DNA of 64,000 nt from positions 49,221 through 113,220 of the forward strand of contig NZ_JBBECH010000038.1 in NCBI RefSeq assembly GCF_040881935.1. The letters are read 5' to 3'. Shown here in pieces: positions 16,756 through 25,351 of the stretch; position 1 is the stretch's first letter; every line of letters begins with the position of its first letter. Under the pieces are notes generated by a model. That model saw nothing but the letters and a program-made list of their open reading frames with translations, searched no databases and was not told where the DNA came from. Origin of the DNA: Saccharospirillum sp040881935 (lineage in GTDB: Bacteria; Pseudomonadota; Gammaproteobacteria; Pseudomonadales; Natronospirillaceae). The translations under genes and the position numbers were made by a program.

Positions 16756-17328
16756 TTAGTCGCCTGCAAACTCACACAGGGCCCGAACGCTATGCCCAGC
16801 CCGGGTCAGGGTCTGGCTACCACCCAGATCCGGCAGATCAACAATGGCGGCGCATTCAACCACGTCGGCACCCAGACGCTGTACCAGCGAGCAGGCCGCC
16901 ACCAGGGTTCCACCGGTGGCAATCAGGTCATCAAGCACCAGTACACGCTGACCGGGTTTAAGCGCGTCGGCATGAATCTGCAGCACGGCCTGACCGTATT
17001 CAAGTTCATAAGCTTCTTCAAGGGTATCGAACGGCAACTTACCCTGCTTGCGAACCGGCACAAAGGCGGTATTCAACTGATACGCCAGAGGTGCCCCTAT
17101 AATAAAACCCCGGGCATCAATGCCGACCACCGCGTCAATGTCATAGTCGAAATAGCGATACACGAAGGCATCGATCAGTTGGCGAAACACTTTTGCATCG
17201 GACAACAGCGTAGTGATGTCCCGAAATTGAACACCGGGCTTGGGCCAGTTCGGCACAGTGCGGATGTGAGCTTTGGGGTCAAAGACCGGGTGTTGGTTCT
17301 CATTCTTTTGTACAGAATTGTTTGGCAC
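16756..17328 (-). CDS. apt: Adenine phosphoribosyltransferase
   Basis: 190 residues; makes AMP from adenine and PRPP. The PRPP-binding motif VLVLDDLIATGGTL is at residues 129-142, with FRDITTLL and GIDARGFIIGAPLAY upstream. The only suitable start is GTG 17328, without a strong ribosome site. It lies directly downstream of a purine permease, so adenine uptake and salvage are probably linked. Confidence 0.95.
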   Translation of the reverse strand: MPNNSVQKNENQHPVFDPKAHIRTVPNWPKPGVQFRDITTLLSDAKVFRQLIDAFVYRYFDYDIDAVVGIDARGFIIGAPLAYQLNTAFVPVRKQGKLPFDTLEEAYELEYGQAVLQIHADALKPGQRVLVLDDLIATGGTLVAACSLVQRLGADVVECAAIVDLPDLGGSQTLTRAGHSVRALCEFAGD

Positions 17329-17346
17329 TGCAGGAATCCACTTTGA

Positions 17347-17379
17347 ATAAAAAACGGGGCCATTGTAGCGACCCCGTTC
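17347..17379 (-). terminator. Rho-independent terminator after purine permease
   Basis: AACGGGG (17353-17359) and CCCCGTT (17372-17378) pair around a 12-base loop. The A-run at 17349-17354 gives a U-tract on the minus strand. It lies between the permease stop and the apt GTG, so apt may have reduced read-through or its own promoter. Confidence 0.7.
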
Positions 17380-17405
17380 TAATTTCGCGATGTTATCGTC
17401 AGACG

Positions 17406-18695
17406 TTACAGGAAGATGTATTTCAACAGAGCCGCACCCGCAATGACGTAGACACTGATGTTGACGTCTTTTGCTTTGCCGGCCATCACTTTGACGACTG
17501 CATAGGTGATGAACCCGGCCGCGATACCTTCGGCGATCGAATAGGTCAGCGGCATCATCACCGCCGTTACCACCACCGGGGCGGCCTCGGTCATGTCTTT
17601 CCAGTCAACGCTGGAGATGGAAGAGATCATCAGCACGGCAACGAACAGCAACGCTGAAGCCGTCGCGTAAGCCGGAATCATCTGTGCCAGTGGCGAGAAG
17701 AACAGCGCCAGCAAGAACAGGACCGAGACCGTCAGGGCCGTCAGCCCCGAACGACCGCCTGCAGCGATACCCGCACCGCTTTCGATGTAACTGGTGGTGG
17801 TCGAGGTACCCAGCAATGAACCGGCTACAGACGCCGTACTATCGGCCATCAGGGCCTTGCCCAGGCGCGGCAGCTTGCCATCTTTGTCGAGCAGGTTGCC
17901 CTCTTTAGCCACGGCTACCAGGGTGCCTGAGGTATCGAAAACGTCGACAAACAGAAATGACAAAATAACCGCGATCAGGCTCAGCTCAAGTGCACCGAGA
18001 ATATCCAGCTGGAAAAAAGTTGCGCCCAGGCCAGAGGGCATGGCCAGGAAACCGTTGTACTCAACCAGATCGAAAAAGAAACCCGCAACGGTTACGGCCA
18101 GAATGCCAATAATCACGCTGCCGGTAACGCGTCTGTGATGCAGGGCGGTAATCAGCGCGAAACCCAGAAACGCCAGAATCACCTGCGGTGAGCTCAGGTC
18201 ACCGGGGCCCACCAGGGTTGCGTCGTTATTAACGACCACCCCTGCGCCCTGCAGACCGATAATGGCCAGAAACAGGCCAATACCGACCGCAATACCGGTC
18301 TTCATTGAGGCCGGAATGGCATTGATGATCCACTCGCGCACTTTGAACGCGCTGAGCAATACGAACAGAATACCGGACCAGAACACACAGCCGAGCGCGA
18401 CCTCCCAGCTAACGCCCATGCCCATGACAACACCAAAGGTGAAGAAGGCATTGAGACCCATACCCGGGGCCAGCGCGACCGGATAATTGGCCAGCAGGCC
18501 CATAATGCCGGTCCCCAGAGCAGCAGCAATACAGGTGGCCACAAACACAGCATCGAAGGGCATGCCTGTCGCCGACAGGATGCCCGGGTTCACAGCGATG
18601 ATGTACGCCATGGTCAGAAAGGTAGAAATACCCGCAAGCACTTCGGTGCGAACATCGGTTCCGAGTTCTTTCAGCTTGAAGAATTGTTCCAGCAT
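17406..18695 (-). CDS. NCS2-family purine permease (AzgA/GhxP-like)
   Basis: 429 residues with about 12-14 hydrophobic segments. Family marks are the GTDVRTEVLAGISTFLTMAY start, GMGLNAFFTF, GTLVAVAKEG and TSTTTSYIESGAGIAAGGRS. AzgA-like proteins import adenine, guanine or hypoxanthine with protons. I chose ATG 18695, preceded by AGGAATTATC, over the longer frame to 18755. Three 19-bp-spaced boxes lie 80-125 bp upstream. Confidence 0.92.
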   Translation of the reverse strand: MLEQFFKLKELGTDVRTEVLAGISTFLTMAYIIAVNPGILSATGMPFDAVFVATCIAAALGTGIMGLLANYPVALAPGMGLNAFFTFGVVMGMGVSWEVALGCVFWSGILFVLLSAFKVREWIINAIPASMKTGIAVGIGLFLAIIGLQGAGVVVNNDATLVGPGDLSSPQVILAFLGFALITALHHRRVTGSVIIGILAVTVAGFFFDLVEYNGFLAMPSGLGATFFQLDILGALELSLIAVILSFLFVDVFDTSGTLVAVAKEGNLLDKDGKLPRLGKALMADSTASVAGSLLGTSTTTSYIESGAGIAAGGRSGLTALTVSVLFLLALFFSPLAQMIPAYATASALLFVAVLMISSISSVDWKDMTEAAPVVVTAVMMPLTYSIAEGIAAGFITYAVVKVMAGKAKDVNISVYVIAGAALLKYIFL

Positions 18696-18774
18696 GATAA
18701 TTCCTATTATGGGCAATGCACCAAGGCGTCCGGACGGGGCCTGAGTGTCAGTCACCTTGTTTTTATGGTTTTCC

Positions 18775-18820
18775 GTAACAGCCGTAATGTTGTGTAACAG
18801 CTGTGGGTTTTTGTAACAGC
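18775..18820. promoter_or_regulatory. Three GTAACAGC boxes at exact 19-bp spacing
   Basis: GTAACAGC occurs at 18775-18782, 18794-18801 and 18813-18820. The period of 19 bp is close to two helical turns, so three sites would face the same side of the DNA. They lie in the promoter region of the purine permease. They do not match the PurR box. Activator or repressor binding is inferred. Confidence 0.55.
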
Positions 18821-18912
18821 GGCGATTTTCGCAGACTTTACACGCGCAAGCACCTCTGGACCGTTCGGTCAGAATTTAACTTAGCAGAAGCTGTGCCAGG
18901 AGGGAGGATTAT

Positions 18913-19023
18913 TTTATAACTCAAGTTTCAGAGTTCGTACCAACTGAGTGCCAGGTGCCGGGGGTGCCTGGCACGGACTCCTGGCAATTCAGCGAAACTG
19001 AACTCCGAAACTTGAGTTATAAA
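18913..19023. repeat. Extragenic repeat element A with inverted ends
   Basis: Ends 18913-18936 and 19000-19023 are 24-bp inverted repeats with one mismatch (core AACTCAAGTTTCRGAGTTC). Between them GTGCCAGGTGCC (18948-18959) and GGTGCCTGGCAC (18963-18974) form a hairpin. The ends are shared with element C (28867-29058) and the inner hairpin with the base of element B (23555-23667). There is no open reading frame. It lies downstream of mqo and could end its transcript. Confidence 0.85.
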
Positions 19024-19071
19024 CAAGGGGTCGTCCAGCCTGCGACAGGCAGGCCGGGTGTATGAGACTTA

Positions 19072-20556
19072 TCAGGGATGCAGCTTCAGGGTATCCAGGG
19101 TGCGCTGACGCACCTCGGCCAGCAAATCGGCGTCGTTGATCAGAGATTTTCCGTAGGAAGGCACCATCGTCTTCATTTTTTGCTGCCAGTCCGCATCATT
19201 CATGCGTTCGGAATAGCAGGTCTCAATGATGTTGATCATGGTCTGCGCCGCAGTGGATGCCCCCGGAGAAGCCCCCAGCAAAGCAGCCAGACTGCCGTCG
19301 GCAGTCGAGATCACCTCGGTACCGAACTCCAGCTTACCACCAAGTTCCGGGTCCTTTTTGATGATCTGGACGCGCTGACCGGCGATGGCCAGCTCCCAGT
19401 CTTCATCACGGGCATTGGGGTAAAACTTGCGCAAGGCATCAACCCGGGATTTATGTGACTGCATCACTTCACTGATCAGATAGCGGGTCAGGTCCATATT
19501 GCCCAGGCCCGCAATCAGCATGGGTTTCAGGTTATTGGGTCGCACCGATTTAACCAGATCAAAAAAGGAACCCTGTTTCAGAAACTTGGTAGTGAACCCG
19601 GCAAAGGGGCCGAACAGCAGCGCTTCCTTACCATCGATAATACGGGTATCCAAATGCGGAACGGACATCGGCGGCGCTCCAAGAGGCGCTTTGCCGTAAA
19701 CCTTGGCATGGTGCTGTTTAACGACCTCGGGCTTGCGGCATACCAGCCACTGGCCGCTGACCGGGAACCCGCCATAGCCATGCCCTTCCGGTACGCCGGA
19801 TTTCTGCAACAACGGCAGTGCGCCACCGCCCGCGCCCAGAAACACAAAACGGGCGTCCACTGCTTGAATCTGCCCGGTTTTGGTGTCTTTCAGGGTCACG
19901 GCCCAACGACCATTGTCTTTCTGATTCAGGTCGACAACCTCATGCGACAGTTTCAACTCGAAGCCGTTTTGCTGTTGCAGGTGGTTAACCAGATGACGTG
20001 TCAGCGCCCCAAAATCGACATCAGACCCATAGCGAACCCGGGTTCCTGCCACTTTTTGGTGCGGATCGCGATCTTTCATGATCAGCGGCATCCACTCACG
20101 CAACACCTCAGGATCATCGGTAAATTCCATGTCTTTGAACAGATGATGGGCTTTCAGCGTCTCGTAGCGTTTCTTCAGAAACGCCACGTTCTCCTCACCC
20201 CAGACAAAGCTTTTGTGCGGTGCCGTGTTAATGAAGCGCGCCGGTTCCGGCAAAGCACCCTGCTCAACCAGGTAAGACCAGAACTGCAGGCTGACTTCAA
20301 AGGCCGAGTTGATAAAGAACGCCTTGGTAGTATCGATGCTGCCATCGGTCTTCACCGGCGTATAGTTGAGCTCACAATAGGCGGCATGACCGGTACCCGC
20401 ATTGTTCCAGCCATCGCTGCTCTCCTGGGCAACGCTGTTCTGTTTTTCCAGCATCAGGATCTCGAACTTGGGATCCAGCTGTTTCAACATCATCCCCAGG
20501 GTGGCGCTCATGGCACCGGCACCAACTAACACAACGTCTGTAGTGATTGCAGTCAT
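19072..20556 (-). CDS. mqo: Malate:quinone oxidoreductase
   Basis: 494 residues; membrane-associated FAD enzyme that oxidises malate and reduces quinone, bypassing or supplementing NAD-malate dehydrogenase. The FAD-binding VVLVGAGAMSATLG lies near residues 8-21; SSDGWNNAGTGHAAYCELNY, FGPFAGF and GASPGASTA are family marks. I chose ATG 20556 by family N-terminus; the frame extends to 20586, and neither start has a strong ribosome site. Confidence 0.95.
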   Translation of the reverse strand: MTAITTDVVLVGAGAMSATLGMMLKQLDPKFEILMLEKQNSVAQESSDGWNNAGTGHAAYCELNYTPVKTDGSIDTTKAFFINSAFEVSLQFWSYLVEQGALPEPARFINTAPHKSFVWGEENVAFLKKRYETLKAHHLFKDMEFTDDPEVLREWMPLIMKDRDPHQKVAGTRVRYGSDVDFGALTRHLVNHLQQQNGFELKLSHEVVDLNQKDNGRWAVTLKDTKTGQIQAVDARFVFLGAGGGALPLLQKSGVPEGHGYGGFPVSGQWLVCRKPEVVKQHHAKVYGKAPLGAPPMSVPHLDTRIIDGKEALLFGPFAGFTTKFLKQGSFFDLVKSVRPNNLKPMLIAGLGNMDLTRYLISEVMQSHKSRVDALRKFYPNARDEDWELAIAGQRVQIIKKDPELGGKLEFGTEVISTADGSLAALLGASPGASTAAQTMINIIETCYSERMNDADWQQKMKTMVPSYGKSLINDADLLAEVRQRTLDTLKLHP

Positions 20557-20759
20557 CAGGATATTCGCCCGCTGAAAAGTAAGCATTGGGAACAGATCCG
20601 CGACACTTTTTCGATGCGCGAGCGCCTCGCAATCACCGGTTTGTACAAGTGTCGGTCAATTACGGACCTGTTCCGGAAATCTTGGAAGCCCACCATAGCG
20701 ACGCATTAAAGCGAGTGTTTGCTAACCCGCATCGCCAATCGTTAAGCCAACCGCAGCGA

Positions 20760-20787
20760 ATTATACGGATTTTGTAACAAATGTCTT
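20760..20787 (-). promoter_or_regulatory. Candidate sigma-70 promoter for mqo
   Basis: On the minus strand TATAAT (20760-20765) is a perfect -10 box with AAGACA (20782-20787) as a weak -35 at 16-bp spacing. It lies about 200 bp upstream of the mqo start, in the 384-bp gap between mqo and the alr terminator. I see no gene in that gap. Confidence 0.5.
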
Positions 20788-20887
20788 GAACAAAGCGCCA
20801 AACAGCGATCATCCATTTGGCGTATAGACGTTATGGGTCAGGTCGTTTCGCGGTTTGCAGGGAGAACCCGTCGCTTTTTTCAATCCA

Positions 20888-20911
20888 TAAAAAAGCCGGA
20901 TAGCCCGGCTT
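20888..20911 (-). terminator. Rho-independent terminator after alr
   Basis: AAGCCGG (20893-20899) and CCGGCTT (20905-20911) form a 7-bp stem with a 5-base loop, and the A-run at 20889-20894 becomes a U-tract on the minus strand. It is 30 bp past the alr stop, so it should end the dnaB-alr transcript. Confidence 0.85.
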
Positions 20912-20940
20912 CTCCATTCAGAATTTCAACCGGGCCTGGA

Positions 20941-22026
20941 TCAGTCTGACGGCCATTGTTTATCGACTCGGGGCGAAAGCCGCGTCAACAATTCATAGCC
21001 AACGGTGCCTATATGTAACGCTACTTCATCGACACTTAGATGCTCGCCCCACAGTTCGGCCGAATCACCGAGTTGAACGTTCGGTACATCGGTCACATCG
21101 ACGGTCAGCATGTCCATCGAGACCTTACCTACCAGGGGGACCCGCTGACCACCCAACCAGACTGGCGTGTTGTCCGGCGCGTGCCGCGGATAACCATCGC
21201 CGTAACCGATTGCCAGCGTGGCAATCCGGCTCTGGCGGCTGGCTTGCCAGCGTGCGCCATAGCCTACCCAGTCACCAGCGGGCACAGAGCGCAGAGCGAT
21301 GACCGGGGCCGTTAACCGCATGGCCGGTTTCAGGCCCAATTCCAATCCGGTTTTGGCAAATCCCGGGGAAGCGCCATACAACATAATGCCAGGCCGTACC
21401 CAGTCGGCATGACTTTCCGGCCAGGCCATCACGCCAGCCGAATTGGCCAGGCACAGACGTGCACCCGGCAGCTCACGGGCCAGTTTATTAAAACGGGCGA
21501 TCTGGATCGACGTATTGGGTGTTTTAGGCTCATCGGCACTGGCGAAATGCGTCATCAGATTAACGGGCTGACCGGGACGAATGGCCTGGACCCGCCGCGC
21601 AAAATCGGGAGCTTGTTCGGGTTCTATGCCCAGCCGGTGCATACCGGTATCTACTTTCAGCCAGATGACCTGTTGCTCGAGCTGACCTGCCATGGCTTCC
21701 AGAAAAGCCAGTTGCTCGGCCTGGTGCACGACGGTATCGCAGCGGAGACGTACCGCATCCAGCGCTTGCAAAGGCCCCAGCGTGCCTTCCAGCAACAGAA
21801 TGGGCGCATCGATGCCCGCGTCCCTGAGGGCTTGTGCCTCAGCCAGTGTGGCGACGGCGAAGCCATCGGCCTGATGCAGCGCCTGCGCCACCTGAACAGC
21901 ACCATGACCATAGCCATCGGCTTTTATAACCGCCCAGACCCGAGCTCCGGGTGCCAGGGTTCGAACCCGCTGCAGATTGTATTGCAGCGCAGACGGATCC
22001 ATATACGCACAGGTACCCCGACTCAT
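20941..22026 (-). CDS. alr: Alanine racemase
   Basis: 361 residues; PLP enzyme making D-alanine for peptidoglycan. The PLP lysine is Lys35 in VWAVIKADGYGHG; the C-terminal SMDMLTVDVTD segment is also typical. The ATG overlaps the dnaB stop by 4 bp, the common dnaB-alr arrangement of gammaproteobacteria, and a terminator follows. Confidence 0.96.
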   Translation of the reverse strand: MSRGTCAYMDPSALQYNLQRVRTLAPGARVWAVIKADGYGHGAVQVAQALHQADGFAVATLAEAQALRDAGIDAPILLLEGTLGPLQALDAVRLRCDTVVHQAEQLAFLEAMAGQLEQQVIWLKVDTGMHRLGIEPEQAPDFARRVQAIRPGQPVNLMTHFASADEPKTPNTSIQIARFNKLARELPGARLCLANSAGVMAWPESHADWVRPGIMLYGASPGFAKTGLELGLKPAMRLTAPVIALRSVPAGDWVGYGARWQASRQSRIATLAIGYGDGYPRHAPDNTPVWLGGQRVPLVGKVSMDMLTVDVTDVPNVQLGDSAELWGEHLSVDEVALHIGTVGYELLTRLSPRVDKQWPSD

Positions 22027-23426
22027 TCGTTTTGCCAGTCGCCGTATTGCTCCGGCGCGAGGTTTTCAAATCGGCTGTATTGCCCCAGAAACGCCACCCG
22101 ACAGGTCCCAATGGGGCCGTTACGCTGCTTGCCGATGATCAGCTCGGCGATGCCCTTGTCGCTGGAGTCCTCGTTATAGACTTCATCCCGATAGATGAAC
22201 ATGATGATGTCGGCGTCCTGCTCGATCGCACCGGATTCCCGCAGATCCGAGTTGACCGGCCGTTTGTTGGGTCGTTGTTCCAGGCTTCGGTTCAACTGCG
22301 ACAGCGCCACCATAGGGCAATTGAATTCCTTGGCCAGGGCTTTGAGCGACCGGGAAATCTCGGAAATCTCACCGGTACGGCCCTCGGTAAAGCCCTTGAT
22401 CTTCATCAACTGCAAATAGTCGATCATGATCAGGCCAATATCGCCGTGTTCCCGCACCAGACGCCGCAACCGGCTACGCATTTCATTCGGGCTGATGCCG
22501 GGCGTATCGTCAATAAACAGTTTGCGGTCCTTGAGCAGGTTGACCGCCTTGGTCAGCTTGGGGAAATCGTCTTCATGCAGCTTACCGGTTTTGACCCGCC
22601 CCATATCAATGCGCCCGAGTGACGCGATGGACCGGGTGATGATCTGGTCTGCGGGCATTTCCAGGCTGAACACGACAACCGGCTTCTCCTGATTCAGCGT
22701 GGCCTCTTCAACCAGGTTCATGGCAAAGGTCGTTTTACCCATGGAGGGTCGGGCAGCAACGATCACCAGATCGCCAGCCTGCATACCTGTGGTCATCTTA
22801 TCGAGATCGGCAAAGCCGGTAGAGACCCCGGTAATATCACTGTCGGAATGAAACAACTCATCAATACGCTGAATGGCCTTGTCGACCAGGGGGTTCACAT
22901 GGATCAACCCACCTTCCTGATCGGCACGTTCCTCGGCGATCTGAAACACCTGGCGCTCGGCATCATCCAGAATCGATTCCGCGTCCATGCCACGCGGGTC
23001 ATAGGCTTTGCTGGCAATGTCATTGGCAACCGCAATCAACCGCCTCAGAACCGACCGCTCCTGAACAATTTTGGCGTAGGCAACCAGGTTACCAATCGAC
23101 GGCGTGTTCTCAGCCAGATCGTTCAGGTACTCCATACCGCCAACGGCATCGAGCTGCTTCTCGTTATCGAGTGCTTCACCCAGGGTAATAACGTCGAGCG
23201 GCTGAGTCTGCTCCGCCAGCCGGATCATCATCCGGTACACCTGGCGGTGCTCGTTACGATAGAAATCGTCGGGCAGCAGGATCTCGGCGACATTGTCCCA
23301 CTGGCTGTTGTCGATCATCAGCGCACCCAGCACCGACTGCTCCGCCTCCAGCGAGTGCGGCGGCACCTTGAGCCCGGCCAACTCTTCGTTGTGGGAAAAC
23401 AGATCGTCTTCGAGGGTATCGGTCAT
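22023..23426 (-). CDS. dnaB: Replicative DNA helicase DnaB
   Basis: 467 residues. The N-terminal domain begins LAGLKVPPHSLEAEQSVLGA; the RecA-like core has the Walker A loop RPSMGKT at about 226-232, and the VALSQLNRSLEQRPNKRP segment is conserved. No intein is present. I placed the start at ATG 23426 by comparison with family N-termini; the frame is open to 23531 but that extension is not conserved-looking. The 340-bp gap upstream to rplI holds repeat element B and a long palindrome. Confidence 0.96.
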   Translation of the reverse strand: MTDTLEDDLFSHNEELAGLKVPPHSLEAEQSVLGALMIDNSQWDNVAEILLPDDFYRNEHRQVYRMMIRLAEQTQPLDVITLGEALDNEKQLDAVGGMEYLNDLAENTPSIGNLVAYAKIVQERSVLRRLIAVANDIASKAYDPRGMDAESILDDAERQVFQIAEERADQEGGLIHVNPLVDKAIQRIDELFHSDSDITGVSTGFADLDKMTTGMQAGDLVIVAARPSMGKTTFAMNLVEEATLNQEKPVVVFSLEMPADQIITRSIASLGRIDMGRVKTGKLHEDDFPKLTKAVNLLKDRKLFIDDTPGISPNEMRSRLRRLVREHGDIGLIMIDYLQLMKIKGFTEGRTGEISEISRSLKALAKEFNCPMVALSQLNRSLEQRPNKRPVNSDLRESGAIEQDADIIMFIYRDEVYNEDSSDKGIAELIIGKQRNGPIGTCRVAFLGQYSRFENLAPEQYGDWQNE

Positions 23427-23554
23427 AGCGCGTAACTCATCGGGACCTTCAGCACAGAGAACAAGGCCCGCTATGGTATCGGTTTGAGCCGCCAATTGGG
23501 AGAGGCGTTGGCCTCCGGGCAATGGTGTCATGAGTCAGAATTGGCAGCCAACGA

Positions 23555-23667
23555 GTGTCAGGTGCCGGGTTTGCTTGTCTGGGGAAGTCTGAAGCAGGGA
23601 GGCTTCAGTCCAGGCCCCATGGACAGGTTCACGCCGACCCCAGATAAGCAAACCCGGTGCCTGACAC
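23555..23667. repeat. Extragenic repeat element B, cloverleaf-like
   Basis: Arms 23555-23584 and 23638-23667 are 30-bp inverted repeats with three mismatches. They enclose a hairpin CTGAAGC-AGGGAG-GCTTCAG (23589-23608), a second imperfect stem around GTCC...GGAC (23608-23624) and the block ACGCCGACCCC. Element C at 28867-29058 has the same plan, with changed bases that keep the pairing. It has no coding content and lies between rplI and dnaB, both leftward. Confidence 0.85.
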
Positions 23668-23680
23668 GGATTCCTGGCAC

Positions 23681-23728
23681 AAAAAAAGGGAGACTGGCTA
23701 CGCACTAGTGCGTAGCCAGTCTCCCTTT
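23681..23728 (-). terminator. 44-bp perfect palindrome terminator after rplI
   Basis: Positions 23685-23728 are an uninterrupted perfect palindrome: the 22-bp half AAAGGGAGACTGGCTACGCACT style sequence is followed at once by its reverse complement, centred on ACTAGT. The A-run at 23681-23687 gives seven U on the minus strand, so it is a very strong leftward terminator for the rpsF-rplI operon. The stem is much longer than usual. Confidence 0.85.
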
Positions 23729-23766
23729 CCGGGTCGGAACCGTATCAGCAGTATGGCACTGCTGTA

Positions 23767-24216
23767 TTAGGCTTCCGGTACCACGATGATGTGAACCGAG
23801 CCTTCAACATCCGGATGAACCTGGATGGTGATGTTAAATTCACCGGTGTTACGGATCGGGCCAGCAGGCATTTTGACTTCAGACTTGCTGATTTCAACGC
23901 CAGCGGCAGCGACCAGATCAGCCACATCGCGCGGGCCGATAGAACCGAACAGCTTGCCTTCGTCACCGGCGTTCGCTTGAACGGTCAGTTCGATCTCAGC
24001 CAGCTTCTCGGCGCGCTCGTGAGCAGCAGCCAACTTTTCGGCTTCCGCTTTTTCAAGCTCGGCACGACGCTCTTCAAATACTTTAACGTTGTCCTTGCTG
24101 GCAGGCACAGCCTTACCTTGTGGGACCAGGTAGTTACGTGCGTAACCGCTTTTTACGTTAACGGTGTCGCCCAGAACACCCATCTTGCCAACTTTCTCAA
24201 GCAGGATAACTTCCAT
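23767..24216 (-). CDS. rplI: Ribosomal protein bL9
   Basis: 149 residues. It begins MEVILLEKVGKMG, and the GYARNYLVPQGKA segment and long connecting helix are typical of L9. The start is ATG 24216, with GAGGTAAG upstream; the frame is open to 24237. It is the last gene of the rpsF operon, followed by the long palindrome terminator. Confidence 0.97.
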   Translation of the reverse strand: MEVILLEKVGKMGVLGDTVNVKSGYARNYLVPQGKAVPASKDNVKVFEERRAELEKAEAEKLAAAHERAEKLAEIELTVQANAGDEGKLFGSIGPRDVADLVAAAGVEISKSEVKMPAGPIRNTGEFNITIQVHPDVEGSVHIIVVPEA

Positions 24217-24226
24217 CTCGCTTACC

Positions 24227-25081
24227 TCATTCGTCATTCTGGTCCGGCGCTTTGGTCAGGCGGGCTCTTATATCAACCACACCATCAATCACAGCACCCA
24301 GTACCAGCAATGGTAAAATGAACTGATTGAGCAGCAGGCCACCAACATAAAATGCGAGTAGCCACTGCCCACCCATATTCGTTTTCGCGATCACCCCATG
24401 CACCAACGCCACACCGGCGAATAACAGAGGCAACAGCAACAACAGCATGGCTGCAGGCTTAACTACGTAAGCCAGGCCGGCCAGCAACACCAGCGCCACT
24501 AACAAGCGACCGCTGATTCTCAGCGCGTGGAATTCCTGTCGGAACCCACCCGGGTTATACAACCCGGCTTGCCAGTAACGCGCCAGCACCAAACACAGCA
24601 GCGCTTCAAGGAGTTCTACGGTCATTACCAGAAAAGCCGCATTGGGCTTCACCGATTCCAGCATCTGCCATAACGGCTGAGAGGTATCAGTGTCGGTAAC
24701 ACCCACTTGTACCTGAGTAATTACCGCTTCAAACCGATCACCAAGCAAACCCTGAGCGGCCATTGCCAGTACAATGCCCACAAGGGCTGCAACCGACAAA
24801 AGCACCGACCAGTTCTGCACCGATCGCATCACCATCGCCAACAGCGCGGTGACCGGTAAAACCAGCAGAGGCAAAACCATCCCGGTCAATTGCCAGGAAA
24901 TGAGCCCCCCTGCCAAACTCCACAACAGCACCCTGGTGCCTTCGGTGGCGCCACGCCTGAGCGTGACCAGTGCCACCAGAGCCGCGCTGAGTGCATAAAG
25001 CAACGGCAGCGCAGCAAAACCTGCAGCGAGAACCCCGGCGTTTAGTTGGCTTTTCATCGCAAAGCGAGCCAAGCCCATCAT
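24227..25081 (-). CDS. DUF2232-like integral membrane protein
   Basis: 284 residues with about eight hydrophobic segments and a short charged C-terminus. I recognise it by position and character: in Pseudomonas and relatives a multi-pass protein of unknown function lies between rpsR and rplI. Two ATG codons are adjacent at 25081 and 25078, preceded by GGGAGG. Spacing to rpsR is 25 bp and to rplI 10 bp, so it is fully inside the ribosomal operon. A membrane task for it is not known. Confidence 0.8.
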   Translation of the reverse strand: MMGLARFAMKSQLNAGVLAAGFAALPLLYALSAALVALVTLRRGATEGTRVLLWSLAGGLISWQLTGMVLPLLVLPVTALLAMVMRSVQNWSVLLSVAALVGIVLAMAAQGLLGDRFEAVITQVQVGVTDTDTSQPLWQMLESVKPNAAFLVMTVELLEALLCLVLARYWQAGLYNPGGFRQEFHALRISGRLLVALVLLAGLAYVVKPAAMLLLLLPLLFAGVALVHGVIAKTNMGGQWLLAFYVGGLLLNQFILPLLVLGAVIDGVVDIRARLTKAPDQNDE

Positions 25082-25106
25082 GCCCGGGTCCTCCCTTTAA
25101 TCCGAC

Positions 25107-25334
25107 TTACTGATGACTGTCGGTGTAAGGCAGCAAGGCAAGGTAGCGAGCACGCTTGATGGCCGAAGACAACTGGCGCTGGTAACGTGCACGGGTACCG
25201 GTGATCCGGCTAGGTACGATCTTGCCGGTTTCAGTAACGTAGCCCTTCAACAGGTCTACATCTTTGTAATCGATTTCCTTGATGCCTTCTGCAGTGAAAC
25301 GGCAGAATTTGCGGCGGCGGAAAAAACGTGCCAT
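25107..25334 (-). CDS. rpsR: Ribosomal protein bS18
   Basis: 75 residues, with the family pattern FRRRKFCRFTAEG, YKDVDLLKGYVTETGKI and PSRITGTRARYQRQL. It forms a heterodimer with S6 in the 30S platform. It starts 17 bp after the rpsF stop. Confidence 0.97.
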   Translation of the reverse strand: MARFFRRRKFCRFTAEGIKEIDYKDVDLLKGYVTETGKIVPSRITGTRARYQRQLSSAIKRARYLALLPYTDSHQ

Positions 25335-25351
25335 GTGAATGCTCCTCGTTG

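Noticed and set aside
23484..23708. 74-codon plus-strand frame over repeat element B
   Set aside because: It is an artefact of the repeat core, with the same kind of reading as in element C.
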